Translations under genes and position numbers: made by a program
In this document: positions 15,461 through 22,202 of the stretch, in pieces
Layout of the letters: every line of letters starts with the position of its first letter
How positions within the stretch are numbered: the stretch's first letter is position 1
The notes under the pieces: model-generated
Told to the model about the DNA's origin: nothing
What the model saw: the letters and a program-made list of their open reading frames with translations, nothing else
The model's database searches: none
Origin: a virus
IMG/VR virus record: IMGVR_UViG_3300025449_000447
Span: 1 to 63,814 of that record
DNA: 63,814 nt
Strand: one strand, 5' to 3'

Positions 15461-15580
15461 ATGACCGAAGATATCTTGGAATTCGTTGCTGGCGTGGCCC
15501 TGTTGGCTATCACTCTGTTCGCCCTCACCCCAGCATTCTGGTTGATGATCCAGTCTCTCGGGCGAGCGATCGGAAAATAG
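15461..15580 (+). CDS. 39-residue single-pass membrane micro-protein
   Basis: A 39-codon frame follows AAGGAAG at a normal distance behind its own promoter. After a short acidic N-terminus it has about 22 hydrophobic residues (VAGVALLAITLFALTPAFWL), a clear transmembrane helix, and a basic C-terminus. A promoter devoted to it argues it is real. It could act on the host envelope early in infection (inference). Confidence 0.6.
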   Translation: MTEDILEFVAGVALLAITLFALTPAFWLMIQSLGRAIGK

Positions 15581-15583
15581 TGC

Positions 15584-15612
15584 TTGCTTTATTACTGGTA
15601 TTACCGTATAAT
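15584..15612 (+). promoter_or_regulatory. Early promoter 8
   Basis: TTGCTT (15584-15589), 17-base spacer, TATAAT (15607-15612). It carries the AATAGTGC upstream element, which overlaps the preceding stop codon. Confidence 0.75.
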
Positions 15613-15644
15613 CATATTGTGATGATGATAAATGGAGAATGTGA

Positions 15645-16112
15645 ATGTCTAAACGTGCAGTAATGGTCGCAGTGATCAATGACAATCAAGACAAGCCATA
15701 TGAGACTGTGGTGCAGATGATTGCTGATGCTGTATCGATCCCAATGACGAATGCCCGAGGTGCCTATCGGTTCCTCGTCAAGAACGGACTGGCTAATGGA
15801 TCGCTGGATAATATCCCAGCTCGTACCAAGAAGCCCAAGACCGTCACCCTAGCGTCGATCCATAAGAAAGTAGCACAGAAGTATCGTGAGAAGGCAGCAG
15901 CGAAAGCTGTAGTCGATCCTGAGATCAAGGCACGTAACCTGGCAAAGCTGCGGATGGCTGGTGAGTCATTCGTGAAGCGTCCGAAGGAAGTAGTGCAGCT
16001 CCGCGAGCAGGTCAAGGACATGTATCGTGAGATCGACGAGCGTAAGGAACTGCAGGACGAGCTGCGTGCTAACATCCCATCGTCACTGCATCGTGATCTT
16101 GGACTAGTCTGA
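15645..16112 (+). CDS. Hypothetical early protein, possible helix-turn-helix plus coiled coil
   Basis: 155 residues. The first 50 include VVQMIADAVSIPMTNARGAY, which reads like a winged or helix-turn-helix unit. The middle is very basic, and the C-terminus (VQLREQVKDMYREIDERKEL) is a likely coiled coil. A DNA-binding role is possible but not shown. It ends just before a strong terminator, so it is the last gene of its unit. Confidence 0.6.
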   Translation: MSKRAVMVAVINDNQDKPYETVVQMIADAVSIPMTNARGAYRFLVKNGLANGSLDNIPARTKKPKTVTLASIHKKVAQKYREKAAAKAVVDPEIKARNLAKLRMAGESFVKRPKEVVQLREQVKDMYREIDERKELQDELRANIPSSLHRDLGLV

Positions 16113-16137
16113 TATTTGTTGTGTTGATAACGACTTG

Positions 16138-16164
16138 GTGGGGCTTCGGCTCCACTTTTTTTTT
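16138..16164 (+). terminator. Rho-independent terminator
   Basis: GTGGGGC, loop TTCG, GCTCCAC (7-bp stem with one G-U) directly followed by nine T. The UUCG tetraloop and T-run make this the clearest terminator in the early region. Confidence 0.92.
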
Positions 16165-16175
16165 AGAAATACTGC

Positions 16176-16204
16176 TTGCTTTTTTTCAGCATCCGAGGTA
16201 AGAT
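16176..16204 (+). promoter_or_regulatory. Early promoter 9
   Basis: TTGCTT (16176-16181), 17-base spacer, TAAGAT (16199-16204), then GATAATATGATGATGA. It starts right after the terminator. Confidence 0.72.
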
Positions 16205-16231
16205 GATAATATGATGATGAAGGAAAATGAT

Positions 16232-16480
16232 ATGCTGACGATCGAGATGATACTTCCCCGCCACTGGGCATATGCTCTCAACTATGGTGAGATGGATGGT
16301 CTCGATGAAGACGAGATCAAGTCCATTGAAGAGTTCCAGCAATGGATGATTAAGGAATATGGTGGATGCTGGTGCCTCGAGGTCTCTGGTGACTACTGGT
16401 TCTCGAAGTTCCATGATGCATCTGAGTGGGTGCTTCCCTGCGACGTTTCCACTTTCACATTTGACATTACACCGGAGTAA
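16232..16480 (+). CDS. Small hypothetical early protein
   Basis: 82 residues. MILPRHWAYALNYGEMDGLD is followed by GGCWCLEVSGDYWFSKFHDAS. This aromatic-rich pattern is shared by a family of small proteins in large phages and mobile elements whose role is unknown. AAGGAA (16220-16225) supports ATG 16232. Confidence 0.6.
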   Translation: MLTIEMILPRHWAYALNYGEMDGLDEDEIKSIEEFQQWMIKEYGGCWCLEVSGDYWFSKFHDASEWVLPCDVSTFTFDITPE

Positions 16481-16483
16481 GCC

Positions 16484-16681
16484 ATGAGAGAAGAGACACT
16501 CGAGCGCCTCTATGAGAAACAGATGGATCACCTAGACAGCGATCTCATGAAGAATCTCCTGACTCAGGAGCAGTATGAGCAGAGGGTCGCGAATCTTGAC
16601 AGGTGGCTGGCTTCTTGGCAGGGACTGATCTGGACCAGTCGGTCGACCGACTTCGACGTGTCGGTGCGCACCAAAAAATAA
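16484..16681 (+). CDS. Small hypothetical protein
   Basis: 65 residues, charged and helical in the first two thirds (ETLERLYEKQMDHLDSDLMK). It starts 3 bases after the previous stop, so it is in the same unit. Not recognised. Confidence 0.55.
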   Translation: MREETLERLYEKQMDHLDSDLMKNLLTQEQYEQRVANLDRWLASWQGLIWTSRSTDFDVSVRTKK

Positions 16682-16694
16682 TTAAAATAATCGC

Positions 16695-16723
16695 TTGCTT
16701 TATTTCACGAATCGGCGTATACT
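16695..16723 (+). promoter_or_regulatory. Early promoter 10
   Basis: TTGCTT (16695-16700), 17-base spacer, TATACT (16718-16723), followed by CTTAATATGATGATGAA. Confidence 0.73.
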
Positions 16724-16750
16724 CTTAATATGATGATGAAGGAGTTGAAA

Positions 16751-16948
16751 ATGACAGTATCTGAAGCAAGAGTGATTATCGAACGTGTCCGCGAAGAGAA
16801 TGGCTTCGGCCTCCTGGAGCTCCTTGAAATTATGCATGATGAGCGCGAGGCTGGTAAGGATTTCTTCAACAGCATCTATTCCAAAGAAGAGCGTCAGGCG
16901 TATGACGTGATGATGACTGGTTTCTATCAATTGTTCCATGGAGCTTGA
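16751..16948 (+). CDS. Small hypothetical early protein
   Basis: 65 residues, helical, beginning MTVSEARVIIERVREENGFG. AAGGAG (16739-16744) is 6 bases before the ATG. First gene of a run of six tightly packed small genes (16751-17907). Not recognised. Confidence 0.58.
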   Translation: MTVSEARVIIERVREENGFGLLELLEIMHDEREAGKDFFNSIYSKEERQAYDVMMTGFYQLFHGA

Positions 16949-16949
16949 T

Positions 16950-17189
16950 ATGTTTGTATATGTTTTGACTTCCGCTACTGCATATGAGGGTGAAGATCTC
17001 GTCGGTGTGTATTCCGATCTGCCATCAGCCCAATTCGCTGCAGGCCACTATGCAGCTCGTTCTGAACGGGACGATCGCTCCGAGGGGTACTGTGCAGGTG
17101 GCGATTACTACAACGTCTATTGTGTAGAGGTCGGTCGTGCAGGTCGCTGGTACACCGATGAAGATGTGGTCTGGTCCTCAGGAGAATGA
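16950..17189 (+). CDS. Small hypothetical protein
   Basis: 79 residues beginning MFVYVLTSATAYEGEDLVGV, with a Gly/Tyr-rich middle. The ATG at 16950 is chosen because GGAG lies 6 bases upstream; an in-frame ATG at 16938 would overlap the previous gene. Similar short proteins that start with this beta hairpin occur in many phages without known function. Confidence 0.52.
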   Translation: MFVYVLTSATAYEGEDLVGVYSDLPSAQFAAGHYAARSERDDRSEGYCAGGDYYNVYCVEVGRAGRWYTDEDVVWSSGE

Positions 17190-17190
17190 T

Positions 17191-17403
17191 ATGACCGATT
17201 ATGATACACGCCATGGTGGTGCATATGATCGTGGTGGCGCCGATGCCTACTATGGTCGTGCCTTCGATCCTCACTATTATGTTGGTAGCAGTGAGAAGTC
17301 CCTTCGCATAAAGATCGATGATCCTGACAGCGAAGATTGGAAGGCATATGCTGCAGGCTTCCGTGATACTGTAGAGGCTGGCGACTTCAAGGATTGGGGC
17401 TGA
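17191..17403 (+). CDS. Small hypothetical protein
   Basis: 70 residues, with a Gly/Asp/Tyr-rich N-terminus and then DWKAYAAGFRDTVEAGDF. AGGAGA precedes ATG 17191. An upstream in-frame ATG at 17137 is rejected because it would run inside the preceding gene. Not recognised. Confidence 0.5.
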   Translation: MTDYDTRHGGAYDRGGADAYYGRAFDPHYYVGSSEKSLRIKIDDPDSEDWKAYAAGFRDTVEAGDFKDWG

Positions 17404-17405
17404 GA

Positions 17406-17612
17406 ATGGCTAAGTTGGTATACTGGATCTGCGATGTTCGGGAAGATTCGAAGTGTTACAATATCCGTGCTCGCACCAAGAAGGCAGCTGTCAAGCGTCG
17501 CGAGGAGCTCGGTCCCTGGAACTACGACGAGCCAAGGAAGCATGTAATCGAATACATCAATACCTACGACCTGATGGATATCTGCCTGAGTGAAGCGCGA
17601 GGATACGAGTGA
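17406..17612 (+). CDS. Small basic hypothetical protein
   Basis: 68 residues. MAKLVYWICDVREDSKCYNI is followed by a basic helix (RTKKAAVKRREEL). It starts 2 bases after the preceding stop and ends as TGATG on the next micro-gene. Not recognised. Confidence 0.52.
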   Translation: MAKLVYWICDVREDSKCYNIRARTKKAAVKRREELGPWNYDEPRKHVIEYINTYDLMDICLSEARGYE

Positions 17613-17764
17613 TGGAATCTTTCTTACGTCTTATTATGAATATCTTGATCGTGTGGTGCTCGATCTATTTCGTCGAGTGGCTGTGCAACGGAGACTTCCA
17701 GCGCGAGGTCGTCTATCTGTTTGCACTAGTGATGGTCGATCTGATGATGCTGCGCCAGTCATGA
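17612..17764 (+). CDS. 50-residue membrane micro-protein
   Basis: A 50-codon frame starts at ATG 17612 on the previous stop and ends TGA overlapping the next ATG (ATGA at 17761). It is strongly hydrophobic, with two probable transmembrane stretches (LRLIMNILIVWCSIYFVEWL and VVYLFALVMVDLMML). A longer overlapping frame from GTG 17590 has no membrane or domain features and is judged a shadow in this stretch. Confidence 0.55.
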   Translation: MESFLRLIMNILIVWCSIYFVEWLCNGDFQREVVYLFALVMVDLMMLRQS

Positions 17765-17907
17765 GAGTCACTTTCAGTGCCTTTACTCAGGGTGGAGCGA
17801 ATCGTATGGCGATGGTCTATAAGAAGGCAGGATGGAAGATCCTGAACGTCCCCGTCCTTAATGAGAAGACTACATTATGGGAATGGAGCATGGAAAAAGC
17901 CGATTGA
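17761..17907 (+). CDS. 48-residue hypothetical protein
   Basis: 48 residues beginning MRVTFSAFTQGGANRMAMVY; start overlaps the membrane micro-gene stop as ATGA. It is the last gene before promoter 11, whose -35 box overlaps its stop codon. Not recognised. Confidence 0.5.
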   Translation: MRVTFSAFTQGGANRMAMVYKKAGWKILNVPVLNEKTTLWEWSMEKAD

Positions 17908-17932
17908 CTTTTTTCAAAATATGACGTATACT
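17904..17932 (+). promoter_or_regulatory. Early promoter 11
   Basis: TTGACT (17904-17909), 17-base spacer, TATACT (17927-17932). It drives the DUF932 gene. Confidence 0.75.
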
Positions 17933-17966
17933 TATTATAATGAATACTTGCCTAGAGGAGATAAAC

Positions 17967-18914
17967 ATGGCTCATGAGATTGAAATCGTCGATGGTGTTG
18001 CAAAGATGGCCTATGCAGGGGACGTTCCCTGGCATGGTCTTGGTGTTCGAGTCCCTGATGACGTGACCCCTGAACAGATGCTTCAGGCTGCAGGTCTAGA
18101 CTGGACCGTAGAGAAGATCCCTGGATTCGCCACTATCAATGGCGTCCAGACTCCCATCGACCGTTCTGCACTGGTTCGCTCCAGTGATCATAAGATCCTC
18201 GATGTGGTGTCCGATGACTGGAATCCCGTTCAGAATCGCGAGGCATTCGAGTTCTTCAATGACTTCGTTGCTGCAGGTGATATGGATATGCATACGGCAG
18301 GTTCACTGAAGGACGGTCAGATCGTCTGGGGTTTGGCGAAGGTCAAGGAGAGCTTCGAGCTCTTCAAGGGAGATCGTGTTGAGGGATATCTGCTCTTCTC
18401 GAACTTCCATCGTTATGGCAACTCGACGACCGTTCAGTTCACACCGATCCGTGTCGTATGCAATAACACCCTGACGCTCTCGCTCAATACGAAGGTCGAG
18501 AACATGGCGAAGATCTCTCACCGTCGCGTATTTGACGGAGACTCAGTGAAGGAGATGCTGGGAGTCGCGAAGCACAAGCTCGCTGCATACAAGGAGATGG
18601 CAGCATTCCTTGGTGATCGTCGCTACAATGACGAGAACATCGTAGAGTACTTCACACGGGTCTTCCCTGTGGCTGGCTCTAAGAAGGACATGTCAAAGAA
18701 CGCCGAGCTGGCATTCCACGTCTTGGAAGAGCAGCCTGGGACGGAGTTCGCTCCAGGGTCTTGGTGGCAGGCGTTCAATGCAGTCACCTACCTGACGGAT
18801 CACTTGGCAGGTCGCTCTGCTGACAATCGCCTCCAGTCAGCATGGTACGGTCAGAACAAGGGAGTCAAGACTCGTGCTCTTGAGTTGGCCGTCGAGATGG
18901 CGGAGGCTGCGTAA
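17967..18914 (+). CDS. DUF932 phage/plasmid-type protein
   Basis: 315 residues. The start AHEIEIVDG, then WHGLGVRVPDDVTPEQMLQAAGLDWTVE, later TPIRVVCNNTLTLSL and the C-terminal NAVTYLTDHLAGR are hallmarks of the DUF932 (phage/plasmid-like, TIGR03299) family. The function is unknown, although plasmid and phage members are common. GAGGAGAT lies before ATG 17967. Its G+C-richer codon choice (gac, gtc, cgc) differs from the A+T-rich virion genes. Confidence 0.85.
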   Translation: MAHEIEIVDGVAKMAYAGDVPWHGLGVRVPDDVTPEQMLQAAGLDWTVEKIPGFATINGVQTPIDRSALVRSSDHKILDVVSDDWNPVQNREAFEFFNDFVAAGDMDMHTAGSLKDGQIVWGLAKVKESFELFKGDRVEGYLLFSNFHRYGNSTTVQFTPIRVVCNNTLTLSLNTKVENMAKISHRRVFDGDSVKEMLGVAKHKLAAYKEMAAFLGDRRYNDENIVEYFTRVFPVAGSKKDMSKNAELAFHVLEEQPGTEFAPGSWWQAFNAVTYLTDHLAGRSADNRLQSAWYGQNKGVKTRALELAVEMAEAA

Positions 18915-18945
18915 TAGAATGAGTGGATATCGGAGTAAGGTAAAA

Positions 18946-19287
18946 ATGGCTGATTCCCGTTGGGATGATTATGATGTCGCGCATGGGCATACGCTCGAGC
19001 TCTCAGTAGAGACTTGTGATAGGCTGTTTCGTGATATCTTGGTTCAGAATTATCGTGACAATCTTGGTGAGATCGCCGAGCTAGAGTCAAAGGATAGCCT
19101 CGGTCACTGGGAGATTCGAGATCTGATTGAAATGATAGAGCGCTCCAGGGCAATGGAAGTCTTGATTAAGTACTACTTTCCTGAGAGCGAGTATATCGGA
19201 ATCATCGGCAATCAATTCGATCCGAATGAGGAAGACGAGTATGAGATCGATCTTTTGCGTAGTATGAGAGAGGGTAAGTTTCGATGA
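18946..19287 (+). CDS. Hypothetical acidic protein
   Basis: 113 residues, helical, rich in Glu, Asp and Arg. ATG 18946 is preferred because GTAAGG lies 5 bases upstream; ATG 18919 is an alternative adding 9 residues. It overlaps the next gene as ATGA. Not recognised. Confidence 0.52.
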   Translation: MADSRWDDYDVAHGHTLELSVETCDRLFRDILVQNYRDNLGEIAELESKDSLGHWEIRDLIEMIERSRAMEVLIKYYFPESEYIGIIGNQFDPNEEDEYEIDLLRSMREGKFR

Positions 19288-19796
19288 GTGATGCTGGTAC
19301 CATAGCCGAGAGGCTTCACAACATCGAGATCCTCCAGAGAAAGATGATGGATCGTATCATTGCACTTGAAGATGTTCGAGATCAGAAGTCTGAGCCTGAC
19401 TGGCGGGCGATCGCTAGTGGCTTTAATGGAGGTCAGTCAGCAGAAAACCTGATCTCCAATAAGCATAGAGAGATCGAAGAGCTCAAGCGGACTGTCAATC
19501 AACAGTCAGCATCTATGCATAATCTGTATACCCAGAACCAGGAGCTCGAGAAAGACAAAAAGTACTGGGAGGAGCAGGTCGAGAGGCTGCAAAAGGCATA
19601 TGCTGATATCAGATGGCGCTTCGACAATCAGCTACTCGTTGAGAAGCAGACCGCTCGTAAGTGCTTCGACATAGTCAATAGGATCAAAAACGAGCCAAAT
19701 AACCCGATCGAATCCCAGATCAAGAAAGCTCCGCACAAGTGGTGGATCGTCTGCGAGGACATCGAGAAGGCAATTAAGAAGGAATTTGATTTATGA
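19284..19796 (+). CDS. Coiled-coil hypothetical protein
   Basis: 170 residues. Heptad-like stretches at 5-30 and 60-105 (REIEELKRTVNQQSASMHNL, QNQELEKDKKYWEEQVERLQ) predict a coiled coil. The C-terminus ends in a charged helix. It starts and ends with ATGA overlaps, coupling it to the phosphatase gene. No function recognised. Confidence 0.58.
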   Translation: MSDAGTIAERLHNIEILQRKMMDRIIALEDVRDQKSEPDWRAIASGFNGGQSAENLISNKHREIEELKRTVNQQSASMHNLYTQNQELEKDKKYWEEQVERLQKAYADIRWRFDNQLLVEKQTARKCFDIVNRIKNEPNNPIESQIKKAPHKWWIVCEDIEKAIKKEFDL

Positions 19797-20242
19797 AAGC
19801 ATTCAGCGTGGTGGTATTCGACATCGACGGAACGATCGCCAACAACGAACACCGTCGCAAATGGCTTGAACAATCTCCAAAGGACTGGAAGCGGTACAAC
19901 GAGGGGATGGCTGAGGACGGGGTTTACCACGACATCGTTCACCTGATGTCCCAGCTCTACTACAACAACAAGATCATCCTTTGCACTGGTCGCGAGGAGA
20001 CTTTCCGCGAAGTTACTGAAGAGTGGCTGGAAAAGAACGATATATCTGAGTACGTCGACGACATCTACATGCGTCCTGCTAAGGACTACCGCTCAGACGC
20101 AATCGTCAAAGTAGAGCTGCTAAAAAAGATCACTTATGACTATGCCAGTCCATGGCTCTGGATCGACGATCGTCAGCAGGTTGTCGATGCAATCCGTGCT
20201 GAGGGGATCCGTGTCCTTCAGGTTGCTCCAGGAGACTTCTGA
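19793..20242 (+). CDS. HAD-family polynucleotide 3'-phosphatase-like protein
   Basis: 149 residues. Motif I VVFDIDGTIANNEHRRKWL, motif II LCTGREE, and the C-terminal LWIDDRQQVVDAIR...VLQVAPGDF strongly resemble the 3'-phosphatase half of T4 polynucleotide kinase (PseT). The kinase half (a P-loop domain) is missing, so this is a stand-alone phosphatase. It may heal 3'-phosphate ends after host anticodon or DNA nucleases act (inference). Confidence 0.75.
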   Translation: MKAFSVVVFDIDGTIANNEHRRKWLEQSPKDWKRYNEGMAEDGVYHDIVHLMSQLYYNNKIILCTGREETFREVTEEWLEKNDISEYVDDIYMRPAKDYRSDAIVKVELLKKITYDYASPWLWIDDRQQVVDAIRAEGIRVLQVAPGDF

Positions 20243-20388
20243 TGGCTAGATTATTATCAATCAAATGGATTGGCTTTGCGGGTCATCCTCGTGATTGGTT
20301 TTATTGGAACATCAGTAGGTTCAATTCTGGTTATCCTTATACTAGTTATAGGTTGGGTCCATTCTTAATTAAGAGATGGTGGAGGTGA
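20242..20388 (+). CDS. 48-residue basic aromatic micro-protein
   Basis: A 48-codon frame starts on the phosphatase stop (TGATG). It is rich in Trp, Tyr, Phe, Arg and Lys, with net positive charge and no long hydrophobic run. The overlap, and the GGAGG at its end that serves the next gene, support the reading. Not recognised. Confidence 0.45.
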   Translation: MARLLSIKWIGFAGHPRDWFYWNISRFNSGYPYTSYRLGPFLIKRWWR

Positions 20389-20391
20389 GTG

Positions 20392-20598
20392 ATGGGAATG
20401 TTTGATAAGCCAAAGAAATATAAGATCGACTTGATCCAGGACAGCGACACCAAGGAGATCGTCTATGGGTTGTATGTCTGGAGAAACTCTCTGGGTGGAT
20501 ACTACGACCTGCGATTCGTGTTTCACTCGGAACAAAAGGCTAGGGACTTCGTCGAAAAGTGGAAAGAGTTTCCAAAGTACTTTGATGCGGAAAAGTGA
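20392..20598 (+). CDS. Small hypothetical protein
   Basis: 68 residues: MGMFDKPKKYKIDLIQD, YGLYVWRNSLGGYYDLRFVF, then a basic helix (KARDFVEKWKEFPKYF). GGAGG (20381-20385) lies 6 bases before ATG 20392. The stop overlaps the next start. Not recognised. Confidence 0.55.
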   Translation: MGMFDKPKKYKIDLIQDSDTKEIVYGLYVWRNSLGGYYDLRFVFHSEQKARDFVEKWKEFPKYFDAEK

Positions 20599-20759
20599 TG
20601 GATCGAGACGAATTTTATAAATTGGTCAATCCCGTAAGGATGCTGATATGCAACAAGATGTATGAGCACGCTTATCAGAGAATTATTGACTTGACTAAAA
20701 TGAAGATATACGTTATAGTTAATGATGATGGTTACAACGAGTGGAAAAGAAAACAATGA
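20598..20759 (+). CDS. 53-residue micro-protein
   Basis: A 53-codon frame starts on the previous stop (TGATG) and ends as ATGA with the next gene. Mixed charge, with a beta-like KIYVIVNDDGYNEW end. Overlaps at both ends support it. Not recognised. Confidence 0.45.
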   Translation: MDRDEFYKLVNPVRMLICNKMYEHAYQRIIDLTKMKIYVIVNDDGYNEWKRKQ

Positions 20760-20935
20760 ACGAGCGTATCAAAGAACTTTGGGAACAATCTCGAACTTCT
20801 GGAGTTCATCCTAAGTTTGGGGTTTATGACAAATACAGTGTAGAAAAGTTTGCCGAGTTGATTGTCAGGGAATGTGCCAGAGTTGAAAGCGAAATGAACA
20901 ATCCAGATCATGTCGATGGCAAGTCGTTTAATTAA
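20756..20935 (+). CDS. MNxRIKEL-family small protein, C-terminus cut by in-frame TAA
   Basis: 59 residues. MNERIKELWEQS at the N-terminus and VEKFAELIVRECA in the middle match a widespread family of small phage proteins; the gene at 21303 is a paralogue. After the TAA (20933-20935) the same frame continues for nine codons reading TILEHFGVK and then stops. The paralogue ends KKHFGVEE, so an internal stop has apparently removed the conserved end. Confidence 0.6.
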   Translation: MNERIKELWEQSRTSGVHPKFGVYDKYSVEKFAELIVRECARVESEMNNPDHVDGKSFN

Positions 20936-20965
20936 ACGATCTTGGAACACTTCGGAGTTAAATAA
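20936..20965 (+). other. In-frame remnant C-terminus beyond premature stop
   Basis: Nine sense codons (TILEHFGVK) plus TAA continue the frame of the upstream gene past its stop. They match the end of its paralogue at 21303-21539. The next ATG overlaps this second stop. Confidence 0.5.
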
Positions 20966-21087
20966 TGTTTCACATAAGAGAAGAAGGCGAAACTACTAAA
21001 ACAGGATTTAATTTTTATCCGCTTAAAAGTAGCCAACTTGGGTTTGTATTTAAGCTGGGCAATTTTGTTGGTTATTTTATTGGCTGA
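20965..21087 (+). CDS. 40-residue micro-protein
   Basis: A 40-codon frame starts at ATG 20965 on the remnant stop (TAATG). It has a hydrophilic first half and a hydrophobic aromatic second half (LGFVFKLGNFVGYFIG). It could be membrane-associated. Not recognised. Confidence 0.4.
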   Translation: MFHIREEGETTKTGFNFYPLKSSQLGFVFKLGNFVGYFIG

Positions 21088-21105
21088 AAGATAGAGTAGT
21101 AAAAA

Positions 21106-21303
21106 ATGATGACTGAAGATGAAATATTAGAATCGCTAAAGGCAGCTGCCCGCACTATTGGAATTCATACTTTTACGATCATGCTTCACGAATATCACGG
21201 TCGAACAGAACAGGCGGAAATTGTCCGTGGGCAAAAACAAAAACTAGAAGATCAACTGCGTAGAAGAATTGAGTTATTCTATGTGATGAAGGAGATAGAG
21301 TGA
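21106..21303 (+). CDS. Small hypothetical protein, paralogue of 21536-21742
   Basis: 65 residues. ARTIGIHTFTIMLHEYHGRTEQAE aligns with AQTIGINMLQIRIHELEGLTEEAE in the gene at 21536, so the two are paralogues. It is preceded by an A-run rather than a strong ribosome binding site. Not recognised. Confidence 0.55.
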   Translation: MMTEDEILESLKAAARTIGIHTFTIMLHEYHGRTEQAEIVRGQKQKLEDQLRRRIELFYVMKEIE

Positions 21304-21539
21304 TGAACCAGCGTATCAAAGAACTTGCCAAACAGGCTGGGTTTGCTATGGAAATTGATAATGATCCTAATAGCCCACCAGGATGGTGGGGTGCTGGACA
21401 TAATCCAACATTTGAAAAGTTTGCCAAGTTGATCATCGCCGATCTTGACAAGGTGTTGACGGATAACTTCTATGGTGATCCACATGAGATACCAGACTTC
21501 ATCGAAGATGTAAAGAAACATTTTGGAGTTGAAGAATGA
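21303..21539 (+). CDS. MNxRIKEL-family small phage protein
   Basis: 78 residues. MNQRIKELAKQAG, a Pro/Trp/Gly-rich middle, FEKFAKLIIADLD, and HFGVEE at the C-terminus. The family is common in phages of many hosts and its function is unknown. It is the intact paralogue of the truncated gene at 20756. GGAG lies 8 bases before ATG 21303; the 3' end overlaps the next gene as ATGA. Confidence 0.65.
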   Translation: MNQRIKELAKQAGFAMEIDNDPNSPPGWWGAGHNPTFEKFAKLIIADLDKVLTDNFYGDPHEIPDFIEDVKKHFGVEE

Positions 21540-21742
21540 ACGAGTATAAAGTAAAATTTCCCGAACAATATAAAACATTGGAGTCAGTGGCTCAGACAAT
21601 TGGAATAAACATGCTCCAGATTAGGATACATGAACTTGAGGGACTTACGGAAGAAGCTGAAAAAATTAGGTCATTCAATACCGCAACAGTAGAATTTATG
21701 GAATATCTAATTAAAAATTATATTGAGACCAAAAACAAGTGA
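21536..21742 (+). CDS. Small hypothetical protein, paralogue of 21106-21303
   Basis: 68 residues sharing the TIGI...IHE...G-TE-AE-IR core with the gene at 21106. Together with 21303 it forms the second copy of a duplicated two-gene unit. Start and stop overlap both neighbours. Confidence 0.58.
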   Translation: MNEYKVKFPEQYKTLESVAQTIGINMLQIRIHELEGLTEEAEKIRSFNTATVEFMEYLIKNYIETKNK

Positions 21743-21996
21743 TGACAATAGATTATGAACAACAATTTGAAGATATAATAGAAAGCATTTTTGAAGCGGG
21801 GCGCGATGATGCAGAAGAAGCACTTCGCATTCTAATTCGTCATGGTATGCATGATGGAGAGCATCACAAGATGTGGGTGATAGATCAGGCTGTCCGTGCA
21901 TTGGCTGGTGGTTACTATGAAGAACTAATCGCAGCTGCAAATGGCGGTGAAGATGGTCCGGAAACATATTCATGGGATGTAGGAATTGCTCCATGA
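21742..21996 (+). CDS. Conserved acidic phage protein
   Basis: 84 residues. DGEHHKMWVIDQAVRALAG followed by GEDGPETYSWDVGIAP is a recognisable small phage family signature of unknown function. Helical N-terminal half with many acidic residues. It starts on the preceding stop (TGATG) and ends as ATGA. Confidence 0.65.
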   Translation: MTIDYEQQFEDIIESIFEAGRDDAEEALRILIRHGMHDGEHHKMWVIDQAVRALAGGYYEELIAAANGGEDGPETYSWDVGIAP

Positions 21997-22202
21997 GTGA
22001 AGATGCTGGTAAGCCAAAATACGATGTAGTCCTCTATACTTTGCAGAAACGCTACGACAAGTTAGATGCGATGGATAAGAACACAAACGTGTTTGGCATT
22101 ATGCAACAGATTCGTATGGAACATTGCTATCAGTTGCAGAAAGCGATGAATATGTGGAAGAAATACAAAGAAGAACATCCTGAGGAGTTTGATTATGAAT
22201 AG
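21993..22202 (+). CDS. Small charged helical protein
   Basis: 69 residues, helical, starting MSEDAGKPKYDVVLYTLQKR and ending KKYKEEHPEEFDYE. It starts inside the preceding stop; GAGGAG near its end serves as ribosome binding site for the next gene. Not recognised. Confidence 0.55.
   Translation: MSEDAGKPKYDVVLYTLQKRYDKLDAMDKNTNVFGIMQQIRMEHCYQLQKAMNMWKKYKEEHPEEFDYE

Noticed and set aside
17590-17760. N-terminal part of a 105-codon GTG-start frame
   Set aside because: It overlaps a better membrane micro-gene (17612-17764) linked by TGATG and ATGA junctions; only the part from ATG 17761 is kept.
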